Shown here: positions 58,401 to 64,000 of the stretch, one piece after another | Layout of the letters: each line of letters opens with the position of its first letter | Position numbering within the stretch: the first letter of the stretch is position 1 | The notes under the pieces: model-generated | What the model was told of the DNA's origin: nothing | Database searches by the model: none | What the model saw: only the letters and a program-made list of their open reading frames with translations | Made by a program: the position numbers and the translations under genes | Source: Anarhynchus alexandrinus | Taxonomy: Eukaryota; Chordata; Aves; Charadriiformes; Charadriidae | Assembly: GCA_008711295.1 (NCBI GenBank) | Contig: VUYV01000008.1 | Coordinates: forward strand, 3,268,578 to 3,332,577 | Length of the DNA stretch: 64,000 bases | Direction: 5' to 3'

Positions 58401-60781
58401 GCACTGGGATGGTTTATCTTCTGTGCTACTATAGATTGGTTAAGAACTAACTCACCAAAATATTTTGCTAGTCTTGTACTGCGCAGTCACGCCTTTTGAG
58501 ATACTTTAAGAAAGTTTTCCTTTAAGCACTTCTTGCTAAAATTAAATGGATACTATTAAGGGGGGTGGGTGGGAATGCTTACAAAAATCTGTTAGAATTA
58601 CGTTACATATGAATATAGCAATATCCGTGGTTTGAACTACTTGGAGGAAAAAATGCTCAGGTGTACTGGGCGCTGTACAGGGTAGGCAGTGCAGCAACGT
58701 TAAAGTCAGCGTTACTTTTAGAATTTGCTTAGATTATTATGCTTGATTCCTCATGTCTGATATTAATTCAGTATTCGTTTTGCATTCATATGACTTAAGA
58801 TAGACATTTCAATTACTATTTTGACCAAATATACATATTGCTAGGTTATATCATGCAGCAGTGATTTATAAAAACTAAATGGTCTTTTTCCAGGAAACTT
58901 CAGAGAGATTTATTTTGTTTTCAACAGGCATAATATTTTCCTGAATCAGTGAAAAATAATAGGTTATTTTCTGGAAAATACTACGTATAAATTTTTTAAC
59001 ACTTCAACTTTTACTTTGAATTTTAAGGTCACTTACCAAAAAGGAAGGAATAACCACATCTGATTGTGGCACTAATTGTTTTCAAGGATAAATTATCCTA
59101 ATAAGCAATGGTGACCTGTGCTTCATAGTGTGTTCAGTATTCTGTAAGAAAACAAATATAACCCTCAGTATATTAAAAATGGGGTAGATCCAGTTTAATG
59201 CCAGTTATTAGAATGTTTGTTTATTGTTATTTTTAGAAATGAACAATTGGTAGTTGAACAAGCAGCCATAATGCAATATGGAGATACGGTGCCACTTGTA
59301 GCATCGAGGTATTTGTATGAGAGATTTCAGTAGTGTGACTGTCTCTGTTAGACTTTTATTATCGTAGGAGGACGTTGCTGGGTCATGCAGAACATCAGGT
59401 TACACGTATTTTTCACCCTAAGTAGACTAATTGTGGGCATTGTAGTGGTTTAAGTGGATCACTTTTAAAGTTGTGTTGATTGAATTTGTTTCTTGCACTG
59501 ACGAGGAAGGGTCTGAAGTACATTGATAGTTCGGAAGAGGTTAAATTCGGTAATGCACAGTTAGATTGTAAAGTAAGTTTAGAAGGGGCACTGGAGGTTG
59601 TTGAAGGTTGTTGAAATCTACCTTGCTGCATAGAGCACTTTGAGTAAATTTCTAACTTGAGAGAGCTAAGGAAAAATAAGGTAGTCAACAGTTTAGAAGC
59701 TGTGGGGTTTTTGGTGGTTTGTTTGGCTTTGGGGTTTTGGGGGGGGGGAGGGGAGCGTGTCTAGTTTCTGGATAGTCCAGTGGTCATTGGAGTTGTTCCA
59801 AGCACCTACATGTCCGTTCATAGATAGCGTAGGTCAATCAAAATTGAGAACAGCTTTAGGGGAATAGCTTTGTTGGTTATTCATCTCTAAATGATAAATG
59901 TTAATTTTAAATGTAGACTTTGAACTGTACTGCGGTAGTCTGTACTGTCACTGAAAGTAATTTTGAGGAAACAGGAAAATTTTCGAAACATTTTTTTAAA
60001 ATCTTGGTACAAAGCATTTCTTTAAAATCAGGTGATGTAATCACATTCCCTTTTCTTGCATGCCATTATCTAAAGACTGTACTATTTAATAATTAAAGCA
60101 CTTTTTCTGTGGGCAGCTGAGATTTTACCAATATTTTACTTAAATACAAATTTGTTAATGTGAGAGGAAAAGCGATGTTCCCATCAATAAATTGTAACAT
60201 TGTAAGTAGTAAATAGTTTCAATGTATTTTAACAAAAGTTAAGACAGGTTTAGGTTTTCATGAAGAGTTAAAATCATAAACCAGTATTAGTTCATTTAAT
60301 ATAATGAGTTATGTTGGTAGGGCAGGGCATTGGTTTCATGTAGCTGCAAAAGGCAGCTGGAGAAAAGAGGATGTCAACTTGGAGTTCATACTTGTTAAGT
60401 AACAGTTTCTTGAAAATGAGGGACTATTTATTTTCCTTTACTTCTCTCAAGAATTATTCTCCCTTATTACGAAATACCTATGATGTGTTCTCTCCAGTGT
60501 GAAAAAATCTCTTTCCCAAAATTTATTTTAAAGTTTTTCTTCATTTTCTCAATCTTTTGTTTACCACTGCTGTTTCCTGGGAAGACAACCTATAATGTCC
60601 ATCACATACTGTAAGATTAAATATTATCTCAATATTTTCTGCAGGAACACCTGTCATTAAAAAAGTACATTGTGGATATTGTGATTGAGAGTTCTGTTCC
60701 TGTGGAACCCTTAAAAGATGGAGAGGAGAAACAAAAAACTAAAAAGAAAGCCAAAAAGCTAAAGGCACGGATGAACTCCAG
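4232..60781 (+). CDS. SCAPER: SCAPER, internal part of coding region (17 exons, partial at both ends)
   Basis: Seventeen exons in order give one uninterrupted reading frame of 820 codons plus two bases. Recognition is from the conserved N-terminal block ([20 protein letters not shown]), the motif [14 protein letters not shown], the long Glu/Arg/Lys helix and the C2H2 finger, all in the order known for vertebrate SCAPER. In numbering local to this segment: N-terminal domain about 20-100, RxLxF motif 134-138, variable linker about 140-355, acidic Glu-rich segment 356-412, long charged helix about 478-705, zinc finger Cys733, Cys736, His749, His755, Lys-rich tail about 800-820. Family knowledge: SCAPER is a perinuclear/ER-associated cyclin A-binding protein. 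It has been reported to link ribosome-bound TTC5 to the CCR4-NOT deadenylase in tubulin mRNA autoregulation, and human loss causes intellectual disability with retinitis pigmentosa. The start codon, about 65 upstream residues and the C-terminal third are outside the window. No inactivating change is visible. Confidence 0.97.
7402..7470. repeat. G/T-rich low-complexity tract
   Basis: About 70 bases almost wholly of T and G, with TTTG units and a seven-G run. A similar tract lies about 120 bases further on at 7592-7640. Such tracts are common in bird introns; no phased unit is evident. Confidence 0.8.
7592..7640. repeat. G/T-rich low-complexity tract
   Basis: About 50 bases of T runs broken by GG and GGGG, resembling the tract at 7402-7470. 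No precise repeat unit. Confidence 0.7.
10492..10536. repeat. A/C-rich low-complexity tract
   Basis: AAAACC and CAA units including (CAA)4-like DNA, the strand complement in composition of the G/T tracts at 7402 and 7592. It may be a decayed poly(A) of a retroposon, but no retroposed body is recognisable beside it. Confidence 0.7.
15165..15230 (+). mobile_element. decayed CR1 LINE 3' tail
   Basis: GGGATGGACTAGATTGCTCT followed by a form of the AGATCCCTCCCAGCTCTGTTATTTTATGAT ending matches the CR1 3' end with many substitutions. Older and more diverged than the copies at 33267 and 55675. The 5' limit is uncertain. Confidence 0.6.
16311..16411 (+). CDS. SCAPER: SCAPER exon b: N-terminal domain, continued
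   Basis: 101 bases: 33 codons plus AG, completed by A of the next exon to give Arg. Acceptor GCTTTTCAG, donor GCAG|GTAATT. It encodes [20 protein letters not shown] then [13 protein letters not shown], a helical continuation of the N-terminal domain, nearly identical to human SCAPER. Confidence 0.97.
16412..17757 (+). other. SCAPER: SCAPER intron b-c (1.3 kb)
   Basis: GT-AG intron with acceptor GAATTTGCAG. AT-rich; short TA runs just after the donor and a T-run at about 17309. No repeat element or other gene recognised. Confidence 0.9.
17758..17874 (+). CDS. SCAPER: SCAPER exon c: S/T-P sites and RxLxF cyclin-docking motif
   Basis: 117 bases: A completing Arg, 38 codons, then GG of a split Gly. 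Donor TTTGG|GTATGA. It encodes [20 protein letters not shown] and a segment ending [13 protein letters not shown] fits the cyclin-docking consensus (R/K-x-L-x-hydrophobic), and SP dipeptides in MSPGR and IPSPS are potential CDK sites. This fits the family's known cyclin A binding, but the motif function is inferred here from sequence only. Confidence 0.96.
19576..19700. repeat. 53-bp near-perfect inverted repeat with 19-nt loop
   Basis: Left arm 19576-19628 is the reverse complement of right arm 19648-19700 with two mismatches (19582/19694 and 19611/19665), loop 19629-19647. The core ATCACAAAGATTGAAGTCC is on the left and GGACTTCAATCTTTGTGAT on the right. No flanking target-site duplication or transposon terminus was recognised. 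A transcript of the intron would fold into a long hairpin. Origin unknown: foldback duplication, a small hairpin transposon or template switching are all possible. Confidence 0.95.
19699..19726. repeat. perfect 12-bp hairpin abutting the larger inverted repeat
   Basis: TTATTAAACACA, loop AAGA, TGTGTTTAATAA. It overlaps the outer end of the 53-bp inverted repeat by two bases and reuses words (AAGATGTGTTT, TTTAATAA) found in and near that repeat's loop. Confidence 0.9.
21368..21528 (+). CDS. SCAPER: SCAPER exon d: linker with GVSWADKVK motif, GC donor
   Basis: 161 bases: G completing the split Gly, 53 codons, then G of a split Asp. It encodes [18 protein letters not shown], a Pro/Ala-rich stretch and KASRKN. 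The next exon begins AT CGA AAG, so the join gives Asp-Arg-Lys-Asp where human has Glu-Arg-Lys-Asp. The only join that keeps this is AACG|GCAAGT, a GC donor with otherwise ideal positions +3 to +6. Two GT donors inside the exon (21414 and 21432) would shift the frame. Confidence 0.93.
21529..28849 (+). other. SCAPER: SCAPER intron d-e (7.3 kb), GC-AG type
   Basis: Begins GCAAGT and ends TTTTATGTAG. Contents are mostly unique AT-rich DNA. Short T-rich and TTTA runs occur at about 24055-24090 and 24507-24535, a T-run at about 25638-25652, and a 10-bp AT-rich hairpin (TAAGATATAT with its complement) at 25709-25737. No transposable element or second gene was recognised; open frames are at chance length. 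Confidence 0.85.
25709..25737. repeat. AT-rich 10-bp inverted repeat
   Basis: TAAGATATAT at 25709-25718 pairs with ATATATCTTA at 25728-25737. It sits in a TTAGTA/AGATATTA-rich stretch with little complexity, so it may be chance. Confidence 0.6.
28850..29112 (+). CDS. SCAPER: SCAPER exon e: [12 protein letters not shown] segment and Ser-rich linker
   Basis: 263 bases: AT completing Asp, then 87 codons, phase 0 at the end. Donor CTCAG|GTCAGT. It encodes [20 protein letters not shown], strongly conserved with human. Then follow a less conserved Ser/Lys-rich part with GDSDKENV and [11 protein letters not shown], and it ends ERTQ. Likely unstructured. An upstream ATG at 28825 lies in the intron and is not a start. 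Confidence 0.96.
29113..29540 (+). other. SCAPER: SCAPER intron e-f (0.43 kb)
   Basis: Short GT-AG intron (GTCAGT to CTTGTTAG). No repeat or other feature recognised. Confidence 0.9.
29541..29765 (+). CDS. SCAPER: SCAPER exon f: poorly conserved Thr/Ser-rich linker
   Basis: 225 bases, 75 codons, phase 0 at both ends. Donor CAAAT|GTGAGT. It begins [13 protein letters not shown], continues Thr/Ser/Glu-rich and ends [10 protein letters not shown]. Only the ends (FT at the start, EMDPSDISN at the finish) clearly match human SCAPER. The middle differs in sequence and apparently in length, so the exon is assigned by position, phase and its ends. Confidence 0.92.
29766..31327 (+). other. SCAPER: SCAPER intron f-g (1.6 kb)
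   Basis: GT-AG intron (GTGAGT to TTTTTCCTGCAG). Unique AT-rich DNA; no mobile element or other gene recognised. An open frame from 31148 runs into the next exon but its upstream part is intron. Confidence 0.9.
31328..31498 (+). CDS. SCAPER: SCAPER exon g: conserved Glu-rich helix and acidic tract
   Basis: 171 bases, 57 codons, phase 0 at both ends. Acceptor TTCCTGCAG, donor TTCTCT|GTGAGT. It encodes [20 protein letters not shown], then [13 protein letters not shown] and the acidic [13 protein letters not shown]. Essentially invariant against human SCAPER, in sharp contrast to exon f just before it. Confidence 0.97.
31499..32006 (+). other. SCAPER: SCAPER intron g-h (0.5 kb)
   Basis: GT-AG intron, acceptor TTAAATTTCAG. 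It holds CAGCAGCACAGTGCTGCTG at 31686-31704, a perfect small palindrome (CAGCAGCAC with its complement around a central A). No gene or repeat family recognised. Confidence 0.85.
32007..32082 (+). CDS. SCAPER: SCAPER exon h: [14 protein letters not shown] motif
   Basis: 76 bases: 25 codons plus G. Donor GAAG|GTAAAT. It encodes [20 protein letters not shown] and LADYE, a signature peptide of the family. Its first few residues differ from human (AGIGNGS versus a similar Ser/Gly-rich string). Confidence 0.96.
32083..32546 (+). other. SCAPER: SCAPER intron h-i (0.46 kb)
   Basis: GT-AG intron, acceptor CTTCATGTACAG. Nothing recognised besides splice signals. Confidence 0.9.
32547..32664 (+). CDS. 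SCAPER: SCAPER exon i: [12 protein letters not shown] to PSRKR
   Basis: 118 bases: CT completing Ala, 38 codons, then AG of a split Arg. It encodes [20 protein letters not shown] then [18 protein letters not shown], nearly identical to human. The donor AAAAG|GTTTGA is weak at positions +3 to +6. Reading on into the intron meets a stop at TAA after a few codons, so retention would truncate the protein. Confidence 0.96.
32665..32995 (+). other. SCAPER: SCAPER intron i-j (0.33 kb, shortest seen)
   Basis: GTTTGA donor, acceptor with a T-run of about eleven then ATTAAAAG. The AAAAG acceptor is purine-rich just before the AG, so the strong T-tract probably compensates for it. Nothing else recognised. 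Confidence 0.88.
32996..33107 (+). CDS. SCAPER: SCAPER exon j: start of long charged helix
   Basis: 112 bases: A completing Arg, then 37 codons, phase 0 at the end. Donor GAGAGG|GTAAGC. It encodes [20 protein letters not shown] followed by [17 protein letters not shown], alternating Lys/Arg and Glu at helical spacing. Confidence 0.97.
33108..33650 (+). other. SCAPER: SCAPER intron j-k (0.54 kb) with CR1 tail
   Basis: GT-AG intron, acceptor ACTCATATATAG. A CR1 3' tail occupies 33267-33348. The rest is unremarkable. Confidence 0.9.
33267..33348 (+). mobile_element. CR1 LINE 3' tail, 5'-truncated
   Basis: CCTGCCCGTGGCAGGGGGGTT, then a GATCTTTAAGGTCCCTTC core and CATTCTGTGATTCTATGG octamer-type end. 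Relatively well kept. It sits in the sense direction only about 300 bases upstream of a coding exon. Confidence 0.93.
33651..33791 (+). CDS. SCAPER: SCAPER exon k: charged helix
   Basis: 141 bases, 47 codons, phase 0 at both ends. Donor CTAAG|GTAAAT. It encodes [40 protein letters not shown] and AQEEEAK, practically unchanged from human SCAPER. Confidence 0.97.
34429..35022 (-). mobile_element. avian ERVL-like solo LTR, antisense to SCAPER
   Basis: Read on the minus strand it starts TGTCGTGCTGGTTTTTGGC. It carries the familiar blocks TAGCTAGCATGGAGCTA, TTGATAACACAGGGATGG, TGCTGAGCAGGGCTTACAC and GGGACACAGCCGGGACAGCT, and ends GCTGTGTGGTGCTTAGTTGC. These match a LTR type very common in neoavian genomes, recognised from memory; the exact family name is not given. 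TAAAC at 34424-34428 and at 35023-35027 is a plausible 5-bp target-site duplication. A minus-strand AATAAA lies at 34744-34739. No internal retroviral genes are present. The minus-strand open frame at 34528-34761 lies in the LTR and is not a gene. Confidence 0.87.
36390..36489. repeat. A/C-rich low-complexity tract
   Basis: About 100 bases of A runs broken by C, CC and CCC. Similar in style to 10492-10536 and 47049-47092. The minus strand is T/G-rich with several G-runs. Confidence 0.8.
36621..36640. repeat. perfect tandem 10-bp repeat near acceptor
   Basis: TCTTACACTT occurs twice back to back, ending nine bases before the exon l acceptor AG, so it makes up much of the polypyrimidine region of that splice site. 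Confidence 0.95.
36650..36805 (+). CDS. SCAPER: SCAPER exon l: charged helix
   Basis: 156 bases, 52 codons, phase 0 at both ends. Donor GTTCAG|GTATAA. It encodes [40 protein letters not shown] and [13 protein letters not shown] heptad-like or single-helix charged pattern is visible, near-identical to human. Confidence 0.97.
37197..37256. repeat. G/T-rich low-complexity tract
   Basis: GTTGTGGGTTGGTTTGGGG followed by two long T-runs. Same character as the tract at 7402-7470. Confidence 0.75.
37386..37417. repeat. perfect tandem duplication, 16-bp unit
   Basis: AGATCACCAGAACTGT at 37386-37401 is repeated exactly at 37402-37417. Two copies only; identity suggests a recent event. Confidence 0.95.
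38383..38424. repeat. imperfect tandem duplication, 21-bp unit
   Basis: CATATTCACTAATACAAAATG at 38383-38403 and CATATTCACTAATAAAAAGTG at 38404-38424 differ at two positions. Confidence 0.93.
39375..39517 (+). CDS. SCAPER: SCAPER exon m: Arg/Glu-rich helix
   Basis: 143 bases: 47 codons plus AG of a split Arg. Donor GCCAG|GTAACT. It encodes [40 protein letters not shown] and DAARERA. Highly charged and conserved. The opposite strand shows a Ser/Leu-rich open frame that is only its shadow. Confidence 0.97.
39518..43393 (+). other. SCAPER: SCAPER intron m-n (3.9 kb)
   Basis: GT-AG intron, acceptor TATCTTCTGATTAG. It has a T-run at about 41038-41051, a short C-rich patch at about 41970 and T/G-rich DNA at about 41300-41330. 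No recognisable transposable element or other gene. Confidence 0.9.
43394..43475 (+). CDS. SCAPER: SCAPER exon n: charged helix
   Basis: 82 bases: A completing Arg, then 27 codons, phase 0 at the end. Donor CTGAAG|GTATGA. It encodes [20 protein letters not shown] then QKKIQLK, identical or nearly so to human. The open frame starting at 43230 upstream is intron read-through. Confidence 0.97.
43476..44800 (+). other. SCAPER: SCAPER intron n-o (1.3 kb)
   Basis: GT-AG intron, acceptor TATTTTCCATTCAG. AT-rich unique DNA; nothing recognised. Confidence 0.9.
44801..44953 (+). CDS. SCAPER: SCAPER exon o: end of helix and Cys pair of zinc finger
   Basis: 153 bases, 51 codons, phase 0 at both ends. 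Donor GTAATG|GTAAGT. It encodes [20 protein letters not shown] ending the helix, then a spacer [20 protein letters not shown] and CSLCNVM. The two cysteines (local 733 and 736) are the first ligand pair of the zinc finger, whose histidines are in the next exon. Confidence 0.97.
44954..45902 (+). other. SCAPER: SCAPER intron o-p (0.95 kb), interrupts zinc finger
   Basis: GT-AG intron (GTAAGT to GTCATTACAG). A nine-A run lies upstream of the acceptor at about 45870. Nothing else recognised. Confidence 0.9.
45903..46010 (+). CDS. SCAPER: SCAPER exon p: His pair of zinc finger
   Basis: 108 bases, 36 codons, phase 0 at both ends. Donor GAAGTG|GTAAGT. It encodes [20 protein letters not shown] and [16 protein letters not shown]. 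Together with exon o the spacing is C-x2-C-x12-H-x5-H, that of matrin/U1C-like C2H2 fingers, which bind nucleic acid in some other proteins; the ligand in SCAPER is not settled here. Confidence 0.97.
47049..47092. repeat. A/C-rich low-complexity tract
   Basis: A run of A followed by CC-interrupted A blocks, like 36390-36489. Confidence 0.75.
48437..48471 (-). promoter_or_regulatory. two DR1-like nuclear-receptor motifs (candidate)
   Basis: TCACCTTTGACCT at 48437-48449 and TCACCTTTAACCT at 48459-48471. On the minus strand the first reads AGGTCA-A-AGGTGA, one change from the ideal AGGTCA-N-AGGTCA direct repeat bound by HNF4, PPAR/RXR or COUP-TF type receptors. The two copies are 22 bp apart start to start. 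Purely a sequence match; no evidence of use. Confidence 0.35.
50535..50705. other. CpG-dense islet in AT-rich intron
   Basis: About 170 bases with roughly fifteen CpG dinucleotides, whereas the surrounding intron has almost none. It contains an imperfect direct repeat starting GCCGAGCTGTGCTGG (50574) and GCCGAGCTGCGCTGG (50668). Too short for a standard CpG island. Could be a GC-rich insertion or a conserved element; unassigned. Confidence 0.6.
55675..55925 (+). mobile_element. CR1 LINE 3' end, about 250 bp, well preserved
   Basis: It includes the end of CR1 ORF2: the reading frame from 55644 contains [20 protein letters not shown] and [20 protein letters not shown], which are typical CR1 C-terminal words. 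After the stop come TGGACTCAATGATCTTAAAG, AGGTCCCTTCCAACC-type sequence and two ATTCTATG-like octamers. Best preserved CR1 copy in the window. 5'-truncated as usual; no target-site duplication evident. Confidence 0.95.
59703..59753 (+). repeat. G-rich tract with G-quadruplex potential
   Basis: G4 at 59731-59734, then TTTT, ten G at 59739-59748, A, and G4 at 59750-59753, preceded by further GG and GGGG runs from 59703. The spacing allows four tetrads with short loops on the transcribed (sense) RNA. Confidence 0.75.
60645..60781 (+). CDS. SCAPER: SCAPER exon q: EHLSLKKY segment and Lys-rich tail
   Basis: 137 bases: 45 codons plus AG of a split Arg. Acceptor TTTTCTGCAG, donor CCAG|GTAGTA. It encodes [20 protein letters not shown], a short acidic stretch [10 protein letters not shown] and the basic [14 protein letters not shown]. 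The basic run resembles a nuclear-localisation or RNA-binding patch by composition only. The following human exon (starting AKEYES) was not found before the window ends. Confidence 0.96.
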
Positions 60782-63700
60782 GTAGTACAAATTTCTTTAT
60801 AATTTTTTTTTCTTTAAGTTTTGTTCTAAACTTTACCTTTTGTCCTTTAGTATGAGTGCGGTGGAAGGCTGAAAAAAAAATTAAAATTATTTGCTTTGGG
60901 AGTGTCTTGAAAATAACACTGATGAGCCTAATTTATGGCCACTTTCTCTGATTGAGAAAGAAAACTGAATATCGATCTGGAGCCCTTGGTTTCACCTGTT
61001 AAGAGCTTTTCTCATAATTGGATGCCAGTGCCCTGCCAAAACTGGAGCCTCTTCTAGCATACAATAGCATGTTTAAATTTGTGTAAACCATGCCTATTTT
61101 TCTTTCTAGCTATTGATTTTTAAATGAAGTATCAAAGAAAATCAATAGTAATCAACAAATAGAAGTCAGCTTGCTGTAGTGTCAAATCCCATGACTAAAT
61201 TTAATCATTTTTTGTTGCCTGTCACAACAAAAAGTAAGTTAAAAATATCTTAAAATGGAAAGTGAGTTGTCAGACCTGCAATTTGTTATTAGTCTAAAAA
61301 GTGACATCTGCAAATCAGTATGATATGCAGGACATCATTGTATCATGAGCTGGCAGTGTCAGTCCCTATAGCTGAATAGTCCCCAGCTGAGGTTCATACT
61401 TAATTATTAGAACCTATCTTTGCATTTCTCTCTAAAAACACTTCTCAGAAGGTAAGAATCATTGTTATGTATTTTCTCTGCCTTTTTTTAAGCAAGAAGG
61501 GTTACAAATAAGAGAAATACACCTGAATGGATTTTTAGAGCTATAGTAAAAATGAGATGTTTTATTAACTCATAATAGTGCTAATAATGGCACATTAGTC
61601 TTCAAAAACACAATACTTTTACAATGTATTACTGTTTCTGGTTGTTTTCATCTTTGGATGAGCAATTAGAACACACTGTTGAAAGTGGGTAACGTATTCT
61701 AGGTTTGTGATTTCTCGAGATGCAGTGTTATTAATATTACCTGTTGATTTAATGCAGTTATTCTGTCCAACTTTAATTCTTTCTCAAGAGCTGCTTCTGT
61801 TGAATTTGTCAAAGATTTGTCAGACCTAGTATTACAAGCTCAAATAATAATTTATTGGCACTGATAGTTGAAAAACTTTTTCAGAATGTTTTGAATTCTT
61901 ATGTGTCAGACTGTTGGGTGAGTCAGCATATTCGTCATCAAAAAATGTAATTAAAACAGTAATAAAGGGGCATCATTTTAAAAGGTGATATACTGTTGAA
62001 AAATAGACTGAAAGTTTCAAAATCTAAGAGGAGTTGTATTGGCAAGACATGAAATTCATGTTCATTAAGCTTGGTTTTAGTTTTAAAGGGTGACTAAATT
62101 CTTCAATGGGATTACTGTCCTTGAAGATACCTGAGAGTTAAATTGAAGATTTCACCATGAGTTTTCTAATGTTAACACAAAAGACTTGCTAATAAAAATG
62201 TCCAGTGGTGATATGAAGCAAGGGTTGTTCCATGGAATTTCAAACAAAAAATTGATGAGGGGGGAAAAAAAATCCATTTGGGAAATTAATTTTAGCCATG
62301 CGAGTCTTGCCAGTCTTCTACAGTTACTATAATTGACACTTGAGTAATAGTAATGGGCATAGGAATGACAAATACTGCCTGGATGTTCCTGCATCTAAGC
62401 TTATTACTGGTAAGGTGGGGAGGTTTTCCACGTTCAGAAAATGGAAGAGGATTATCTTAAGTTATGTGGCTAAAGCAATTAAAGCAATAACCTCAGAATT
62501 ACGGTATGAAATACTAAATTAAATAATTTAGGTAATGTCTGCTATGTTTGCCAACAATCTGAACGGTACTACCACCAGATGGCTGGGATTTTACTGCTCA
62601 AAATCAACTCAAAACCTAGGTGGAATATAAAGTTAATTTGTTGAGGATGGTTTGAAGCTGAAGAGCGTTTGATGTCGATAATTCACATAGTTTCACAGGC
62701 GTTAGTGGATTATCTACAACCCACGTTTTAGTACATATTTGCAACTTTTCCTCTTCTCTAAAAAAAGAAATAGTTATAACAAACCCCCTTATACCTCAAG
62801 ACTTGAAATTATACATTCATTTCCATTTCTAGGAGGCTGTGATATGTTCAACTTGAAAAAAATAAGCAACTGCCTCCAAATAGGTTCCTGTTGCACTCCT
62901 GCGTTTCTAGATCTTAAATCACTATTACAATATCAAAGCAATGAAGGGCAAAGGTGAATGAGGGGACAAATTGTGATCAATGGGTTATTAGATACGTTGA
63001 GAAGTTTTGTTAGTCTTATTAATTATATTTATAACCCTAAGCCATTAAACTGGTGCTATAGTAACAACTGATATATAGCTAAGTAAATTATCTCAGGTTA
63101 AACATGTATGTGCTGCTGGCAGAAGAATACTTTGGTAGCCGCATGGCAAAAGGAGGCTTGATGAAAGCTGACCTCCAGCAGTCGAGGTGTAGCTACCGGC
63201 TACGGAGTATATCCAGTTGAGGTATGCTTTGCAGTGGGTTTAAAGCACTCCAGTCATGTTCATTTAGTAACAGATATTTTAGGTGATCATTCACGGTTGA
63301 CTGACTTGTCTGTACAAAACTCAGAGCTGAATTGTGTTGTTTCTGGTGAAGAGGCAGGAAAGAAGGCAAAAGGTTAATAAAGGAATCTCACCTTCGTGTT
63401 TAATACTAAATTCAGTTGTGATTAATAGCTTTATTAATGATCCACAAATCAGAGCTAGTGGTAATGTAACAATATTTGCATGTAACACAAGTTGTATAGG
63501 TTAAGCAAGCCGGGGGAAAATTTGTGTTGCTTTGGAAAGCTTGATCCACTTGGGTGAACAGAAAATATAAAGAAACATTTAGTGAATGTATCCAAGAGAA
63601 ATAACAGGAATTAAATCTTTACTAGATAATTTTTTTTTTGCAGCGCAGCAATGAACCACATTTCCCATTGGAAGCCATTGTCAAAATCTTAGAGTTGAAT

Positions 63701-64000
63701 AAAACAATTGGACATTTGTAAAGTTGGCAAGAATGCCAACTGACAGCAATTAATATTCAGAATACCTTGAAAATTAACAGGAAACACCATTTTTATGGGT
63801 GAAAGTTGCCCTGAGGCAGTTTTTTTCCTGCTGCTGTCCTGAGGGGCTTTTGGCACTTCCCTCTGGGGCTTGTTAGGGGTGCTCTTGGTAGAGACGGACA
63901 GATCACGTGCCTGATGGCAGATTTAGTCCAGTGTGCCAGTTAAGTTTCCTTCAGGTGTATGTCCAGTTTTTTTGAAGAATTTTCCAAGCCATGAATGATG
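60782..64000 (+). other. SCAPER: SCAPER intron after exon q (5' part)
   Basis: Begins GTAGTA and runs past the window end. AT-rich unique DNA with short A-runs near 60874 and 62265 and a nine-T run at 63631-63639. No mobile element, exon or other gene recognised. Confidence 0.85.

Larger units (their letters stand above)
46011..60644 (+). other. SCAPER: SCAPER intron p-q (14.6 kb)
   Basis: GT-AG intron, acceptor AATATTTTCTGCAG. The largest intron in the window. Contents seen: A/C tract 47049-47092, two DR1-like motifs 48437-48471, CpG-dense islet 50535-50705, moderately GC-rich stretches at about 54130-54450 and 57300-57870, a CR1 end 55675-55925, an exon-like segment 59237-59308 and a G-rich tract 59703-59753. 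Human exons corresponding to p and q are contiguous in the protein, so no constitutive coding exon is missing. Open frames here (for example 47604-47852, 50446-50736, 57351-57650) show no recognisable domain. Confidence 0.88.

Noticed and set aside
1..64000. CRISPR arrays, tRNA, rRNA or snoRNA genes, bacterial operons
   Set aside because: No regularly spaced direct repeats, no cloverleaf or box C/D pattern I could support, and the spliced gene structure plus CR1 elements show a vertebrate nuclear locus.

Overview
The window is a vertebrate, almost certainly avian, nuclear DNA segment, and nearly all of it lies inside one large multi-exon gene on the + strand: SCAPER (S-phase cyclin A-associated protein in the endoplasmic reticulum). 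The bird assignment rests on several 3'-truncated CR1 LINE tails with the characteristic CR1 3' end and ATTCTATG-type terminal octamers, and on a solo long terminal repeat of a widespread avian ERVL-like type. Base composition is AT-rich, as expected of long introns. No prokaryotic-style gene, operon, CRISPR array, tRNA or rRNA was seen.

Seventeen consecutive coding exons were placed by eye between 4232 and 60781. Reading phase agrees across all 16 internal junctions, giving 2,462 coding bases (820 full codons plus two bases) without a stop or frameshift. Fifteen introns are GT-AG. One, between 21528 and 28850, must use a GC donor to keep the frame and the family sequence. The first coding exons (about 65 residues in the human protein) lie upstream of the window, and the C-terminal third (human SCAPER has about 1,400 residues) lies downstream.

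Layout. 1-4231 is the tail of an upstream intron carrying a CR1 end. 4232-17874 holds the conserved N-terminal domain exons, split by an 11.9-kb intron, and ends in an RxLxF cyclin-docking motif. 21368-32664 holds linker exons, one of them poorly conserved, and the conserved Glu-rich region. 32996-44953 holds six exons coding a very long charged helix. 44801-46010 encodes a matrin/U1C-like C2H2 zinc finger split over two exons. A 14.6-kb intron follows, then an exon at 60645-60781 with a Lys-rich segment, then the start of another intron.

Apart from the gene, the more notable items are a 53-bp near-perfect inverted repeat with a 19-nt loop (19576-19700), the GC-AG intron with two better-looking GT donors inside its upstream exon, an antisense solo LTR (34429-35022), a pair of DR1-like nuclear-receptor half-site repeats 22 bp apart (48437-48471), a CpG-dense islet (50535-50705) and a G-quadruplex candidate (59731-59753). 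I found no evidence for a previously undescribed multi-gene system. This is a well-preserved ortholog of a known gene with ordinary intron content.
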